NCBI GenBank assembly: GCA_020055645.1
Contig: CM034547.1
Coordinates: forward strand, 56,422,909 to 56,486,908
DNA: 64,000 nt
Source: Tomocerus qinae
Taxonomy: Eukaryota; Arthropoda; Collembola; Entomobryomorpha; Tomoceridae
Direction: 5' to 3'
The notes below the pieces were generated by a model. That model searched no databases, was not told where the DNA came from, and worked only from the letters and a program-made list of their open reading frames with translations. The position numbers were made by a program, and so were the translations under genes. Below, piece by piece: positions 1 through 10,749 of this stretch (position 1 is its first letter; every line of letters starts with the position of its first letter).

Positions 1-414
1 CTTTAATAAAGGTCCTTAGACCTTTGAATATACATTCTACAATCAACAATATATAAGTACCTACATGCGTACTTGTGCATACGTGATATTCAAATCGGCA
101 GATATGTAGATGCTAGCATTTTTTGTAGTAGGGAGTGGATAGTAGGCATATTTTATGATAGGATGAGAAATGCTGAATTGAATGTCGGCTCAAGGTTCAA
201 GGAATGATAGAATTGAATAGAAAATGAGATTGGAAGACAAGGAACCTACTTTAGGAGTACATACGTAATTCTGTCATATCCCCTGTAGAACAAAGTTTGT
301 AAGTATGCCATAGACGAGATCTAATATCCCTGTAGGTAGATAGACTTCTGGGGATTCTTTGGGGATAGTAAATAAGGTATGCATTTGAAAATGTTGAATT
401 AGTGGGTGACATAC
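1..414 (-). other. Intron sequence 3' of the Ig exon
   Basis: This stretch follows the donor site of the Ig exon on the minus strand. I see no acceptor followed by an open frame with the expected Y-x-C motif, and no other feature. Confidence 0.5.
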
Positions 415-711
415 CGCTGAGCTCGACAGAAGGACGAATGATATTGAGAGCCCGGTACATCTTGTACTTATCTTCATCGGCTTTGTATTCCAAGTTGAGT
501 TTTCCTCGTAGCAATCCAAGATCTTGAGGTTTCTGATTAGGAATCCATTGGTAGACTGGAGACTGTTGTTTGTTGAAGAACCACTTAACGACAAGACCGG
601 GTTTCTCATGTTCTTCAATGCTGTAGTCACAGTCGAGTATCACGAAGTCTTCCGTGCCATTTTTGATGATTGGTGGAACTTTGAGGTCGTTGATATGCAC
701 CCCAGTCACTC
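415..711 (-). CDS. Internal exon of an immunoglobulin-domain protein (partial gene)
   Basis: This minus-strand exon of 297 bp encodes most of one Ig-like domain. A pyrimidine-rich acceptor ending in TGTAG precedes base 711, and a consensus donor G|GTATGT follows base 415. Both borders are phase 1, the usual arrangement for Ig-domain exons. The translation shows a B-strand cysteine in LDCDYS (codon 629-631), a C-strand tryptophan in VVKWFF (codon 581-583), the stretch PVYQWIPNQKPQ, an N-glycosylation site NGT, and ends in ELSG, where the Y-x-C of strand F should follow. The partner cysteine must therefore lie in the next exon; I found no Y-x-C exon in bases 1-414, so it is probably beyond the left edge. 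The KWFFN...VYQWIP pattern resembles arthropod secreted or membrane Ig proteins, but I cannot name the gene. The first exon and signal peptide are not identified. Inference: a cell-surface or secreted adhesion-type protein. Confidence 0.82.
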
Positions 712-1771
712 CTACAAACAACCCAACAAAGAGTCAACACACAATCACTCAAATCAAGAGCTGAATACACGCGTTTATTTGCATAACTGCAACTGATATC
801 CTTAACTGAACTCAACTGGCACATCCGTCCTTTCTACCCGTCTTAACTTCCTATACATTCTCCATTACCCGGAATCAAATTCCATACACACATGTCATTC
901 TAAAGGAGTCTTATGTATACCGCGTAAAAAACAACTTTACTATTGACTACACAAAGGCAAATTACTATTTGTTTAAGTAATTTACATATCTTGCACACAA
1001 CATACCCAATGTGCTTTCAGTCGTTCAATCCCTATATACTAAGTAGTAAATACAATCTACACTACGTAGTCTTCGCAATTTATATTCTATGTAAGCCTAC
1101 ATGTTCTGGTTTACTTTTCCAAGATTATAATTTGGTAATGCAATCTCTATGATTCGTAACTTAATAATGTGTATATAGGGTGTATTTAAGTATGTAAAAC
1201 CCTATAGAAGTGTACAATGTAAGTGAAGTCCTGTGTTTACCATGTCGAGAAAGTAATGTGTGTGTGTTTGAGCATATTATTTCATAGCACAGTAGCTACA
1301 TTCTTTTTCACACCCTCACATTAGATTTGAAGTCTTACAATATTTTATAGCTGTGAATTATAGGGGAGACAGTTGGCCATGTCAACTCATAACAGTCACA
1401 CTTACTAGAAAGTATAGGGAATGTACGTAGCTACATTTATGAATTAGGGGCACTCTGTCGATATGTGGGATATGGTGTATATGCAGATAGAGAGAAGACC
1501 GCAAAGCAAAGCAACGTCAGCGTTCGACTTTCAGGAATGGGAACAGAAGAGTCAGATAGAGAGACAGAGCCTCATCCTCAATAGTTTGCACTCTAGGAAA
1601 AGAGGCTTTCACATCACATCAGCAAAAAGACGTTCCTTCTTTTAACTGTGGCACTCATGACTTTGTGTGTATGACTGGTAGTAGTACATTACATACATAC
1701 GACTTACAAACAGGAGCTCTCATTTCTTTTCCGTTGTCAGAGCTTTTCTATTTTATTCCTCCTTGTGTGAT
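712..1771. other. Non-coding DNA between Ig exon and retrotransposon A
   Basis: On the minus strand this is intron upstream of the Ig exon, starting with its polypyrimidine tract. No coding segment, RNA gene or repeat is recognisable. The last five bases (GTGAT) are one copy of the target duplication of element A. Confidence 0.5.
1767..1771. repeat. Target site duplication of element A, left copy
   Basis: GTGAT directly precedes the 5' LTR and is repeated at 6595-6599 directly after the 3' LTR. Five bases is a common duplication length for BEL/Pao integrases. Confidence 0.92.
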
Positions 1772-2699
1772 TGTTGTCGACACATTGAATGATCCAGTGA
1801 AATGAAAATACAAAATATTTATTTGTAATATTATGGTATCTATTTATTTATTTCTTAGCTTTAGGAAATTATTTAAATTGTGAATAATGTAAATTTAATA
1901 TAATTATGTAATTTTAATTGTTTTATGTATATGTAGAAATTGTTTGAATGCAAAAACAAATACTACGAATCATTTGGATTCGAATGATGTATAATTTGTA
2001 TATGTAAAGTTGTGTGTATGATCTGAAAATTACCGATGAAAGTGAAAGTCGTCGGTGAAAAATCGTGAATTTTGTATATGTAAAAATCGGTTTGTACCGA
2101 TTACGCCAGTTCAGTGTTCTGTCATGGAAACTGTCTCCTAAAGTGAATTGCCAGAAGGGATTGCCCTGAGCTGCCTTAGTAATTGTTGATTTGTTGCAGA
2201 CCTGCCTGCCTTTGAAGTACAAGCCGATTATCACTGTGATTGTGTATGGCTGTATTGATTGATTGATTTGTATTGTAAATAAAGATATTGTCTCAGTTTC
2301 TGTAACTGTCTTGTGGTCTTGTGTACCTTCACTGTAGCGTAATTCTGATTTGAGAGAATTGCTATAATTCGAGAAAGGGCTGACAGCTGATGTAACTTTA
2401 TGTGAAAGGCTCCAGTCATTTTCCAGAGAATTAGTAGTATATTCCTCAAGCAATCAGTAGCATTGATTCATAATTGTATTGTCTGATCTCTGCATATAGT
2501 TTGTCTGTTAAGAATTCAATTAGCCCAGGTCCTCGGATCAAAGGTGAACGATTCTTAGAAACATTCATCTATATATAGTCAGAGTAAAATTGCCTTTAAG
2601 GCTGGTCCTTCGAGAAGTTGAAACGAAGCTCTATTTAGCAGACTTGAGTTTTGCGAGATAGCGTTTTACGGCTAGAAAGAGCCATAGCTGGCCGTAACA
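1772..2699 (+). repeat. 5' LTR of element A
   Basis: This 928-bp LTR runs from TGTTGTCGAC to GGCCGTAACA. A polyadenylation signal AATAAA lies at 2278-2283. An AT-rich 5' half probably holds the promoter, although no single TATA box stands out. It differs from the 3' LTR only at 2104 (C against G), 2111 (T against G) and 2142 (A against G). It also carries an internal 12-nt copy of the primer-binding-site sequence at 2603-2614. Confidence 0.96.
2603..2614 (+). other. Primer-binding-site-like sequence inside the 5' LTR of A
   Basis: TGGTCCTTCGAG here is identical to the first 12 nt of the true primer binding site at 2701, but it lies 86 bp before the LTR end. The 3' LTR has the same sequence at 6498-6509. 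It may be a relic of an earlier LTR boundary or a second primer site. Confidence 0.7.
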
Positions 2700-2700
2700 T

Positions 2701-2714
2701 TGGTCCTTCGAGCC
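2701..2714 (+). other. Primer binding site of element A, complementary to tRNA-Tyr
   Basis: TGGTCCTTCGAGCC starts one base after the LTR end. Its reverse complement, GGCTCGAAGGACCA, is the 3' end of a eukaryotic tRNA-Tyr, including the CCA tail. I identify the tRNA from knowledge of the conserved CCTTCGA start of tRNA-Tyr, not from a search. Confidence 0.8.
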
Positions 2715-2762
2715 AGATCGTGTCGGCGACAAGTGACAGAACACTAAGATCGAAGTGAAATC

Positions 2763-4505
2763 ATGAGTGACAAGTCTATTCCTCCGGAGCGGAGAAGTGC
2801 CCGTGTCCAGGGTATTCCACCAGATATGATTGGTGATGATTTGAATTCTGCCCGCAGAAAGCGGAAGACAGCAAATCCTGAACTGCTGGATGATGATAAT
2901 GAAAGTATTGCTGGCAGTTGTGTGTCCAGTTCCAGTAAGTCCTCTAAGGCTAGTAGTGCTTCCCAAAGAAAGTTGGAAGCCAAATTAGAGGCAATGAGAA
3001 GAATTGAAGAGCTTGAGAATGCTCGTGATGAACGAAGAAAGTTGTTTGCTCAGAAAGAGCTAGAATTGAAACTAGCTATTATTGCGGAGGAGGAAAATGG
3101 TTCCGTGAACTCCGATGGTACTAATTACCAAAGTTTGATTGTTGATGATCTGAATGAGGATGATGCTGGTGATGTCTTTCCACCCCCTCAAGATCCTATT
3201 GTAAAGAAACGAATGCAGACAGTACCATCTGCTAGTAAGAAAAATGATACTGATCATTATACTTTAGAAGAAAGAGCTGAAGTAAGAAACTTGTTGAACA
3301 CGGAAAGAAAAGGTCCTGTGCCGCCATCTGGGAATGCTCCGACAGAAATGGAGAAGATGGTCCAAGCTATGACTAGCATGTTCCAAGCTATGGAAAGTCG
3401 CATTTCTGATATGCCGAAAGAATCCCATAGCATGAACAAGTACGTGGCGCGGCAGACAGTCGCAAAGGAGTTGCCAGTTTTCTCAGGAGATCCTGTAGAA
3501 TGGCCTAACTTCATAAGTCAGTACAAGGCTACGACTGAAGCTTGTGAATTCAGTGCAATTGAAAATATTTCTCGCCTCCAGCAGTGCTTACGTGGAAAGG
3601 CAAAAGAAGCAGTACAATGTATGTTGGCTGTACCAGAAAAGCTGCCGGAAATATTGCTATGTCTAGAAGAAAACTTCGGCAGACCTGAAGTCATTCTGCA
3701 GATGTTAACTGTAAGAGCAGAGAGAATGACAAGTGCTCATGATGAGAATCCTGAGGCCTTAATGGATTTGGCCAACGCTGTTAGGAATCTTGTTTCCACA
3801 GCTGAAATTTTGAATAGAAAGGATTATCTTGTCAATCCACATTTGGTGTATAAGTTGTATGATAAACTCTCCCCAGGATTGAAACTAAATTGGGGATTGG
3901 AATTAGCAAAAACTGAAGATAGAGTAACCAAGCTTGATGAGTTCTCCACTTGGTTAAGCCACATAGCCCAAGCTGTTAGAAGGGTATCGCCTGTGGAAAT
4001 CCCTTATGAAAGGAAAAAAGATAGCCATGTCAAATTTCATAATGAAAGACAAGAAGTCATTGCAGCTACTGTAGAAGGAAAACAGTGCTGTATATTCTGC
4101 AAAAAGTATGGACATTACTTTTATAAGTGCAGAGATTTGATAAAGAAGTGCCCTGAAGAAAGATGGGATTGGGCAACAAAAGAACGACTATGCTATCGTT
4201 GTTTAAAAGATGACCACATAGCAGCAGACTGTGATGACCAAACGAGTTGTGGTGTTAATGATTGTGACCAATTACACCATCCATTCTTACACTTTTCGGT
4301 AAGAAAGTCTAGAGAAGAGTCTAAACGCCAGACTTGTGGCCATGCTTCAGGCTGTGCTGAAGTATCTTTGTGTGTGCTACCAGTAAGTATATCTGGTCCT
4401 AATGGAAATGTAAAGACTTATGCCATGTTGGATAGTGCCTCCACTGTGTCCCTAATAGATGCTGATTTGGCTGCACAGATTGGAGTGTCTGGAAAAGAAT
4501 TGTAC
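2763..4505 (+). CDS. gag: Gag and protease N-part of element A
   Basis: The frame starts at the ATG at 2763, 49 bp after the primer binding site, and stays open to 4553, though homology stops near 4505. Residues about 65-115 are charged and helical, a likely coiled coil. From residue 235 (KELPVFSGDPVEWPNF) follows the DUF1759 capsid-type region, to about residue 390. Two canonical CX2CX4HX4C zinc knuckles begin near residues 443 and 477 and would bind the genomic RNA. The aspartic protease motif AMLDSAST has its catalytic Asp at residue 557 (codon 4431-4433). After about 4505 the homologous reading moves to another frame and the original frame ends at 4551-4553. Gag assembles the cytoplasmic particle and the protease would process it. 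With one frameshift inside the protease, Gag should still be made but the protease is probably inactive. Confidence 0.9.
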
Positions 4506-5608
4506 TACGGTTACAGTGGATTAATTCAAATGCGAGATCTGAGAATTCCATGAAAGTGACAATTGGAATTAAAGGACTAAAATGTGAAGAGTCCTATATT
4601 GTAGATAACTTCCAGACCACAACAAGCTTATCTTTGCCAAAAGTAAGTTTGAGTGGCAAGAATTTGAAACGTAAGTGGAAACACTTAAGAACAATACCGT
4701 TGCCGAATTTAAGTAATGATCAGCCAAAAATACTTATTGGTCTGAATAATGCACAGTTGATTGTCCCATTGCAAGTTGTAGAAGGTCCTGCAAATGCACC
4801 CATGGTAGTCAAGACAAGACTAGGCTGGACCCTTTATGGAAATTCAGGTGACCATCAAAATAGTAATGATGGATTCACAGGTCATGTGTACCAGAATGTA
4901 AGTGAACGTGTGATAAATGATTTATATCACGAAGAATTTGTAGAGAAAGTTTCCGACAGTAACGTAATGTCATGTGATGACAATAAGAAAGCTGTTATTG
5001 TTAATGTGAAATGTCCGTGTCCAATGAAGAGTAAAATGAATGAAATTCCAGTCTTTGCAGAACAGTATTGTACAAAGATTGATGAATGTATGTCTGAATC
5101 AGTGAACGAGAAGAATTGTAATCTTCCGAATCTTGTGACTTTGAGTCCGAGAGACACTAAGAATGAATCGTTAGTGTCTCCGGTCATGTCAGGGCAAAAT
5201 TATGTTGAAAATAAATTGCCGACCTATGTTAATTGTTTGAAATTGTTGCCAGCTGTTATTGAAAAGTCTGGTATTGGAAGAGCCATGTTTAGAGCTCATG
5301 GAGATTTGCCACATCCTGTAATGATGTACTCAGAGAAATTGAGATCTCTTGAGAGTGATGTGATGGACGCCATGTTGTTTGAATTTGTTTTCTGGCGCTC
5401 TGTTTTGAATGAGCCGTTTCCGCCTAAAGCTCCTGATAAATTGTTGATGTCTATCAGTGAGTATCTATTGGACCCGATGAACCCAGAATTCCGTGATGTT
5501 GGATTTGAGTCGTACGAGATCTGTAGATTGGATCATACGAAGGATCATCTCGGATTTGTATCGTACGAGATTTGTAGATCGGATCATTCTAAGGACCGTC
5601 TCAGCTGA
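4502..5608 (+). pseudogene. Protease C-part and unassigned tail of element A, frameshifted
   Basis: The reading continues here one base back relative to gag (frame of 4502; the first in-frame ATG is at 4550). The stretch KRKWKHLR...KILIGLNNAQ...VEGPANAPMVVKTRLGWTLYG is the C-terminal half of the DUF1758 protease region and aligns residue by residue in pattern with element B. From about 4860 to 5608 the protein has no resemblance I can see to RT, RNase H or integrase. It contains cysteine-bearing stretches and ends in two copies of a 17-residue repeat (GFxSYEICRxDHxKDxL). The frame offset is consistent with loss of a single base near 4500-4508. Whether the tail is rearranged pol, captured DNA or a functional replacement is unknown. 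Confidence 0.75.
5509..5607 (+). repeat. Imperfect tandem duplication at the 3' end of the element A coding region
   Basis: Two adjacent units of about 51 bp share TCGTACGAGAT and TTGTAGAT and TGTAGAT-type cores and encode the in-frame repeats GFESYEICRLDHTKDHL and GFVSYEICRSDHSKDRL. The units differ by several substitutions but by no frameshift. Confidence 0.8.
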
Positions 5609-5656
5609 ATGTATCGACGTGAGTGAAGATGGAGATGTCCCCAAGGAGCATCTACC

Positions 5657-5664
5657 GGGGGAAG
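5657..5664 (+). other. Polypurine tract of element A
   Basis: GGGGGAAG followed by TA lies immediately before the TG of the 3' LTR, where the plus-strand primer of an LTR retrotransposon is expected. Element B has a matching GGGGGGAG-TA at the same place. Confidence 0.85.
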
Positions 5665-5666
5665 TA

Positions 5667-6594
5667 TGTTGTCGACACATTGAATGATCCAGTGAAATGA
5701 AAATACAAAATATTTATTTGTAATATTATGGTATCTATTTATTTATTTCTTAGCTTTAGGAAATTATTTAAATTGTGAATAATGTAAATTTAATATAATT
5801 ATGTAATTTTAATTGTTTTATGTATATGTAGAAATTGTTTGAATGCAAAAACAAATACTACGAATCATTTGGATTCGAATGATGTATAATTTGTATATGT
5901 AAAGTTGTGTGTATGATCTGAAAATTACCGATGAAAGTGAAAGTCGTCGGTGAAAAATCGTGAATTTTGTATATGTAAAAATCGGTTTGTACCGATTAGG
6001 CCAGTGCAGTGTTCTGTCATGGAAACTGTCTCCTAAGGTGAATTGCCAGAAGGGATTGCCCTGAGCTGCCTTAGTAATTGTTGATTTGTTGCAGACCTGC
6101 CTGCCTTTGAAGTACAAGCCGATTATCACTGTGATTGTGTATGGCTGTATTGATTGATTGATTTGTATTGTAAATAAAGATATTGTCTCAGTTTCTGTAA
6201 CTGTCTTGTGGTCTTGTGTACCTTCACTGTAGCGTAATTCTGATTTGAGAGAATTGCTATAATTCGAGAAAGGGCTGACAGCTGATGTAACTTTATGTGA
6301 AAGGCTCCAGTCATTTTCCAGAGAATTAGTAGTATATTCCTCAAGCAATCAGTAGCATTGATTCATAATTGTATTGTCTGATCTCTGCATATAGTTTGTC
6401 TGTTAAGAATTCAATTAGCCCAGGTCCTCGGATCAAAGGTGAACGATTCTTAGAAACATTCATCTATATATAGTCAGAGTAAAATTGCCTTTAAGGCTGG
6501 TCCTTCGAGAAGTTGAAACGAAGCTCTATTTAGCAGACTTGAGTTTTGCGAGATAGCGTTTTACGGCTAGAAAGAGCCATAGCTGGCCGTAACA
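5667..6594 (+). repeat. 3' LTR of element A
   Basis: This is the 928-bp copy of 1772-2699, offset by 3,895 bp with no indel. Differences are at 5999, 6006 and 6037 only. The polyadenylation signal AATAAA lies at 6173-6178 and the internal primer-site-like sequence at 6498-6509. Confidence 0.96.
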
Positions 6595-6599
6595 GTGAT
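6595..6599. repeat. Target site duplication of element A, right copy
   Basis: GTGAT directly follows the 3' LTR and matches 1767-1771, showing that this is an intact single insertion rather than a recombinant. Confidence 0.92.
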
Positions 6600-9500
6600 A
6601 TTGCTCATGTCATTCCATTTTTCCTTGGAGAGATTACATAACTGACTGAAGGTATGAAATGAGATGAGGCATAAAGGTATGTAGTAATGTAGTATGAGGT
6701 GCAGACATAGATTTACACTTTCAGGACATTGTAGGGAGGTAGTAGGGAGGGAGTAGTAGCTACAAAATACATCTGTATGCCCCCGTTGTAGTACATTGCA
6801 TGCATAAAGCATAGAAAATCTATAACCACGATAGACACCAGCTATAGGTGCATATTTATATATGGGCAGATTTTTATTACCTACAATTCAGTGTCGGTGT
6901 AACTGGTTCACAGAAAGAAGGTTCTGAATTGAACTTACAGTTCACAGAAAGATCAGAACTCAACCAAAAGGTTGAAAGAAATAAAGAAAACTGCCTTTGA
7001 TACGAATGAATGTGAATGCCATCGGATGCAATGTGATAGGGTTAAAGCTTTAGTCAAGTCAAAAAGGCAGAAAAGTGCTTTAGTAGATCAGAACAGAACG
7101 CATCTCCAGTTTCAACTTGAAATACTCACACCACAGCAGCCATTTCTTCCACTACCATTTTGTGCGAGACTGACTTCAGTCTGTCTTATCTCCTGAAATT
7201 TCCGTCTCTCAATCTTTATCCATTTTATTCGTACACACACATACTATTCACTGCCACTCGCATACATAGATAATACCATAGATGCAGTGCAGTGCACTAA
7301 ATTTCCATTTTCGTATTCTAAGGACAGAGCTATAGTTACGGCAGAGGTAGACAAGACACCTATAGACCACCTAATGTATATATCTGCATTACTTTTACAG
7401 GATTTGTTCAGTAGTGTAAGTAGATATGTGTGTATTGCATTGAGAAAGTATTAGTTCCGTCCCCCAAACTCACTCTCGCTCACTCACTCCGCTAAAATAT
7501 ACAAAACTGTATGTAAAACTGATTTGTGCATGTGCTATCCGCGTAAGTAAGTAAGCCTTTGCATTCAAAGTGCTCAATATCAGCTCGTCTATCATTGTCT
7601 TCCTCATAGTCTATCTCGATCTGTATCTTCACAACAGAACAAAACAAGACAAACTTCTACTTTACTCCCAAATACAGATACCGGTTTCCTCTGGTGTGCT
7701 ACAATAAAATGACTTTTCTATCTTCCTCCATCTAAAGCTATCCACGAGCTACGTGTTTCATTTTGCATTCACCTCTTCATTCATTTAGATAGATTTTCTC
7801 TGTACGCGTGCATAGTCCCATAATACAGATGTCCTACTATACTTGAGATCTTGAACTAGTATTTTTGATTCTCTCCTACAGTTGTAAATAGTTTTATTTT
7901 ATAGAGATCAAGGAGAATGTTAAACTTGAGAAACTCAACCTGAGAAATATATGCTACCATTAAAATGAAAGTTTTGAATTTTTTATGAACAGCTTTTTGT
8001 TACGTCTCAAACGTACACATTATTACCAATATTACTGCAATACTACTACGCAATAGGGTTTGAGGATAAGCAGAGATAAGTAAGTACGCAGAAAAACGTT
8101 GGGGAAGATAGAATTAAATTCAGTAATATTGAGAGGGAAAGGAAGGGAAAAATGAATAGCAAGCAGTGGGAGCGAGATTGAAACTTAGGAAAAACTGGCA
8201 TAATATTCTAAATGGAAGAGAAAGCTACTAATCCAATCTCTCTAATAAAGATAAAGTTTTTAAGCTAAGTAATCCAAACTGAACTGAAATGAAGCAAAGA
8301 CGTCTTCGTCCCACTTTAGCAGTCGGACGATGAAACAGCGTAAGTAGAGTAAGTTGATAGTGCCAGTGAAGATATGTAAAGATACATTGCCTAAGTCCAG
8401 CCAGGCCAGAATAGCGACTCCCACTTGAGTGCTATTACTTTACATTAGATTATTAGAGAAAATGCTTTCTACTCATTTCTGTAGAACAAAAAATGATTAT
8501 GCACCCGCATAAACTCTTCGAACGGCTACACTCAACTACTTTCACCAACTGCTTAGCTCGACTCGACTCCTCTGAAAGGAGCTCAACTTTCAACTAAACT
8601 CGACATTACAGAATACAATGGTCTGGTTCCTCTGTATATTTTTGCTTTAAAAAATTAGGTCGTTCCATTCCATCCTCTCTTCCCATTTCAACATTTCCAT
8701 TAATTTTTATGGAAAAGAAAGAGAAAAGACTGACGGTTGGAGTATTTATATAGAAAGCAATGTTTTCGGCCTGCAGACATAACATTTGTTCTTGGGTAAT
8801 GGTGGCGTAGAATGGTTTCGTGTGGGTAGTACCATAACATAACAATACAAAACCCAGTACAACAGCAGCAGCCCGCTATTAGATAAGTGTACAACACACA
8901 TGCACCTAGATCCGACGTAATATTCTAAACATTTTTGCTAAACAATGCACTACAAGTTGTTTACAACTTAAATAGCATGTCAGGACAAACAAATACAACA
9001 GCATCATTTATAGATAGGAGACTACTTCCTTTCTTCATGCTTTACAATCCATAGTCTTTTGGCTTCCGTTTCCAACTAATAATATTGGAGAGTGGGTAGA
9101 AAACACTATAATAAATAGGATGTACCTAACTGATAGTGTAATATAATATAATGTGGCACATTCGGAGCACTTACATAAATATATAACATTGTGATATTAC
9201 AGAATGATGGAGGATGCCCATAGAGACATCAAGTAACACTGACAATATCACTAAAATAAGATGAAATTCTTTAGATTAAAGTTGAGCCGTAGGATATTAG
9301 AGCTAGTGTACATATATAATAGTACGTATGTATTAGTAGTGACAAGAAAGAAAGTGGAGCCAAGTCAAGGAAGTCAAGTCAAAGGATATGGACAGCTTGA
9401 AAACATTCTCTTGACATTGTAATGACATTCATGTTAAATTGACAATGCTTTGAGGGAAAGTGAATCATAGTTTAGGCGTTAGCCAACAACGGAAAGGAGC

Positions 9501-10270
9501 TTTAGCCAGGCATATGAAAAAGCAAACGATCCAATTCAAGTAGATCAGATCAGTTTCCATGTTATAATATACCTATTACTATTACATACAATAATATACT
9601 CCCATAACGTCAGATTACATTGGCATCGTCTCATCTACGTAACTCAACTTTCTCCAGCTTGACTAAACACAAATATTATCTACACAGCAGAATGCCACAC
9701 ACGGCCTACTTCCTTCCCTCAAAACACGTAACACTCCAGCTAGACACTGTTTCCTCTTTGGCTTTGTCGACTGTTACAGCCTTGCGTTACTTGAAGGACG
9801 TCGCGTCGTCCGATACTGTCTAAAGCATCACTTTGAATCCTTCTAACGCTCCGTTCTCCAGAAACAACAATTTATATTGGCATAAAATAGGCATACCCTT
9901 TTGCTCTACCTACTAGATCCAATTTACTCTATTTACATATTACCATGCAATATGCAATTCAACTTTACAGTTGACAAATTTCAAGCCCAGAAGGCTATAT
10001 CTTCCATCTATGAACCACATAGGCCCTTTCAGTGGTTCTTTAAACGTTTCCCAAACATACACGACCACCAATTTCTTAGAATACTACGGACTACGCTCAT
10101 TAAAATTAATTACAAATGAAATAATAGCGGAAAACCCCAAGTCTCTCTTTAGAATTTATGTGCACTGTTTTATGCACTAATTTTCTAATAGTGGTTCCCG
10201 TAAGTGTCTTTTCCTATATAATTTTGTTATTGAAGTCAGTTCAAATCACGTAGGTATTACAAAATGTAGT
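6600..10270. other. Non-coding DNA between the two retrotransposons
   Basis: AT-rich sequence with only short random open frames. I see no domain, splice-bounded exon, RNA gene or clear transposon terminus in it. Confidence 0.5.
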
Positions 10271-10275
10271 GTACT
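10271..10275. repeat. Target site duplication of element B, left copy
   Basis: GTACT directly precedes the 5' LTR and recurs at 16875-16879. Confidence 0.92.
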
Positions 10276-10749
10276 TGTGTCCGGGGGAATTGAAGACTGA
10301 GACTAGCCTGGGAAATAATTCAAATCTCAAGCCGGGAATGCGAGAGAAGCCAACGGCGGTTGGCGAGAAGAAAGAGAGAAGCAGTGGCAAACAAGAAGCC
10401 GTCCCGTAAGGTCGTACGAGAACGAGAGCAGAAGCGTGTTGAGCGGAACCACGAGGCTCGAAGAAAATAGTGGATTATAGTTCATTTTCCATTTTGCAAT
10501 TTATTTTGTGTGAATATTTGTAATTTGATTTGAGCTTTGTGTGTTAATAAATAGTTAGAAATAACTGATTTTTGTAGTTAGTGAAACTACACATTATTGA
10601 GCAGGGCATAGGTTAGTGTCAGTGGCTCATGATCAGTGTGATCAACGATTAGAGTGAGTTGAGTTATATTTTAGTAAGTCCACTTAGCTACGTAGTTCTA
10701 GGTGTATTTCGGCATAGAATTAGGTAGAGTGAAGTTGGCCAAAAATACA
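10276..10749 (+). repeat. 5' LTR of element B
   Basis: This 474-bp LTR starts TG and ends CA, with a polyadenylation signal AATAAA at 10546-10551. By eye it is identical to the 3' LTR except that the 3' copy has 8 extra bases in the TTTTCCATTT-like stretch corresponding to about 10480. The first part corresponds to the C-terminal pol codons plus stop that are read in the 3' copy. Confidence 0.96.

Larger units (their letters stand above)
1772..6594 (+). mobile_element. BEL/Pao LTR retrotransposon A, gag-protease-only derivative
   Basis: This is a 4,823-bp element bounded by two 928-bp direct LTRs that begin TG and end CA. It is flanked on both sides by the 5-bp duplication GTGAT (1767-1771 and 6595-6599). 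In order it holds the 5' LTR, a primer binding site, a gag with DUF1759 and two zinc knuckles, a DUF1758-type aspartic protease, a short unassigned tail, a polypurine tract and the 3' LTR. Reverse transcriptase, RNase H and integrase are absent: only about 0.4 kb separates the protease region from the polypurine tract, where a full BEL/Pao element has roughly 3 kb of pol. The LTRs differ at only three positions, so insertion is recent. Since it lacks its own enzymes, mobilisation in trans by a relative is the natural inference. The family call rests on clear domain similarity to element B and to BEL/Pao elements generally. Confidence 0.95.

Noticed and set aside
1923-2453. Long open frame on the minus strand within the 5' LTR of element A, repeated at 5818-6348
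   Set aside because: It appears twice only because the LTR is duplicated. The translation is low-complexity with no domain, and it is antisense to the LTR's own transcription.
2701-2714. A tRNA gene fragment
   Set aside because: Only the last 14 nt of tRNA-Tyr in reverse complement are present, directly after an LTR, which is the primer binding site of element A.
4505-4553. Programmed -1 frameshift between gag and the rest in element A
   Set aside because: The change of frame falls inside the protease domain, after its catalytic site, and I see no slippery heptamer there. A mutational base loss is simpler.
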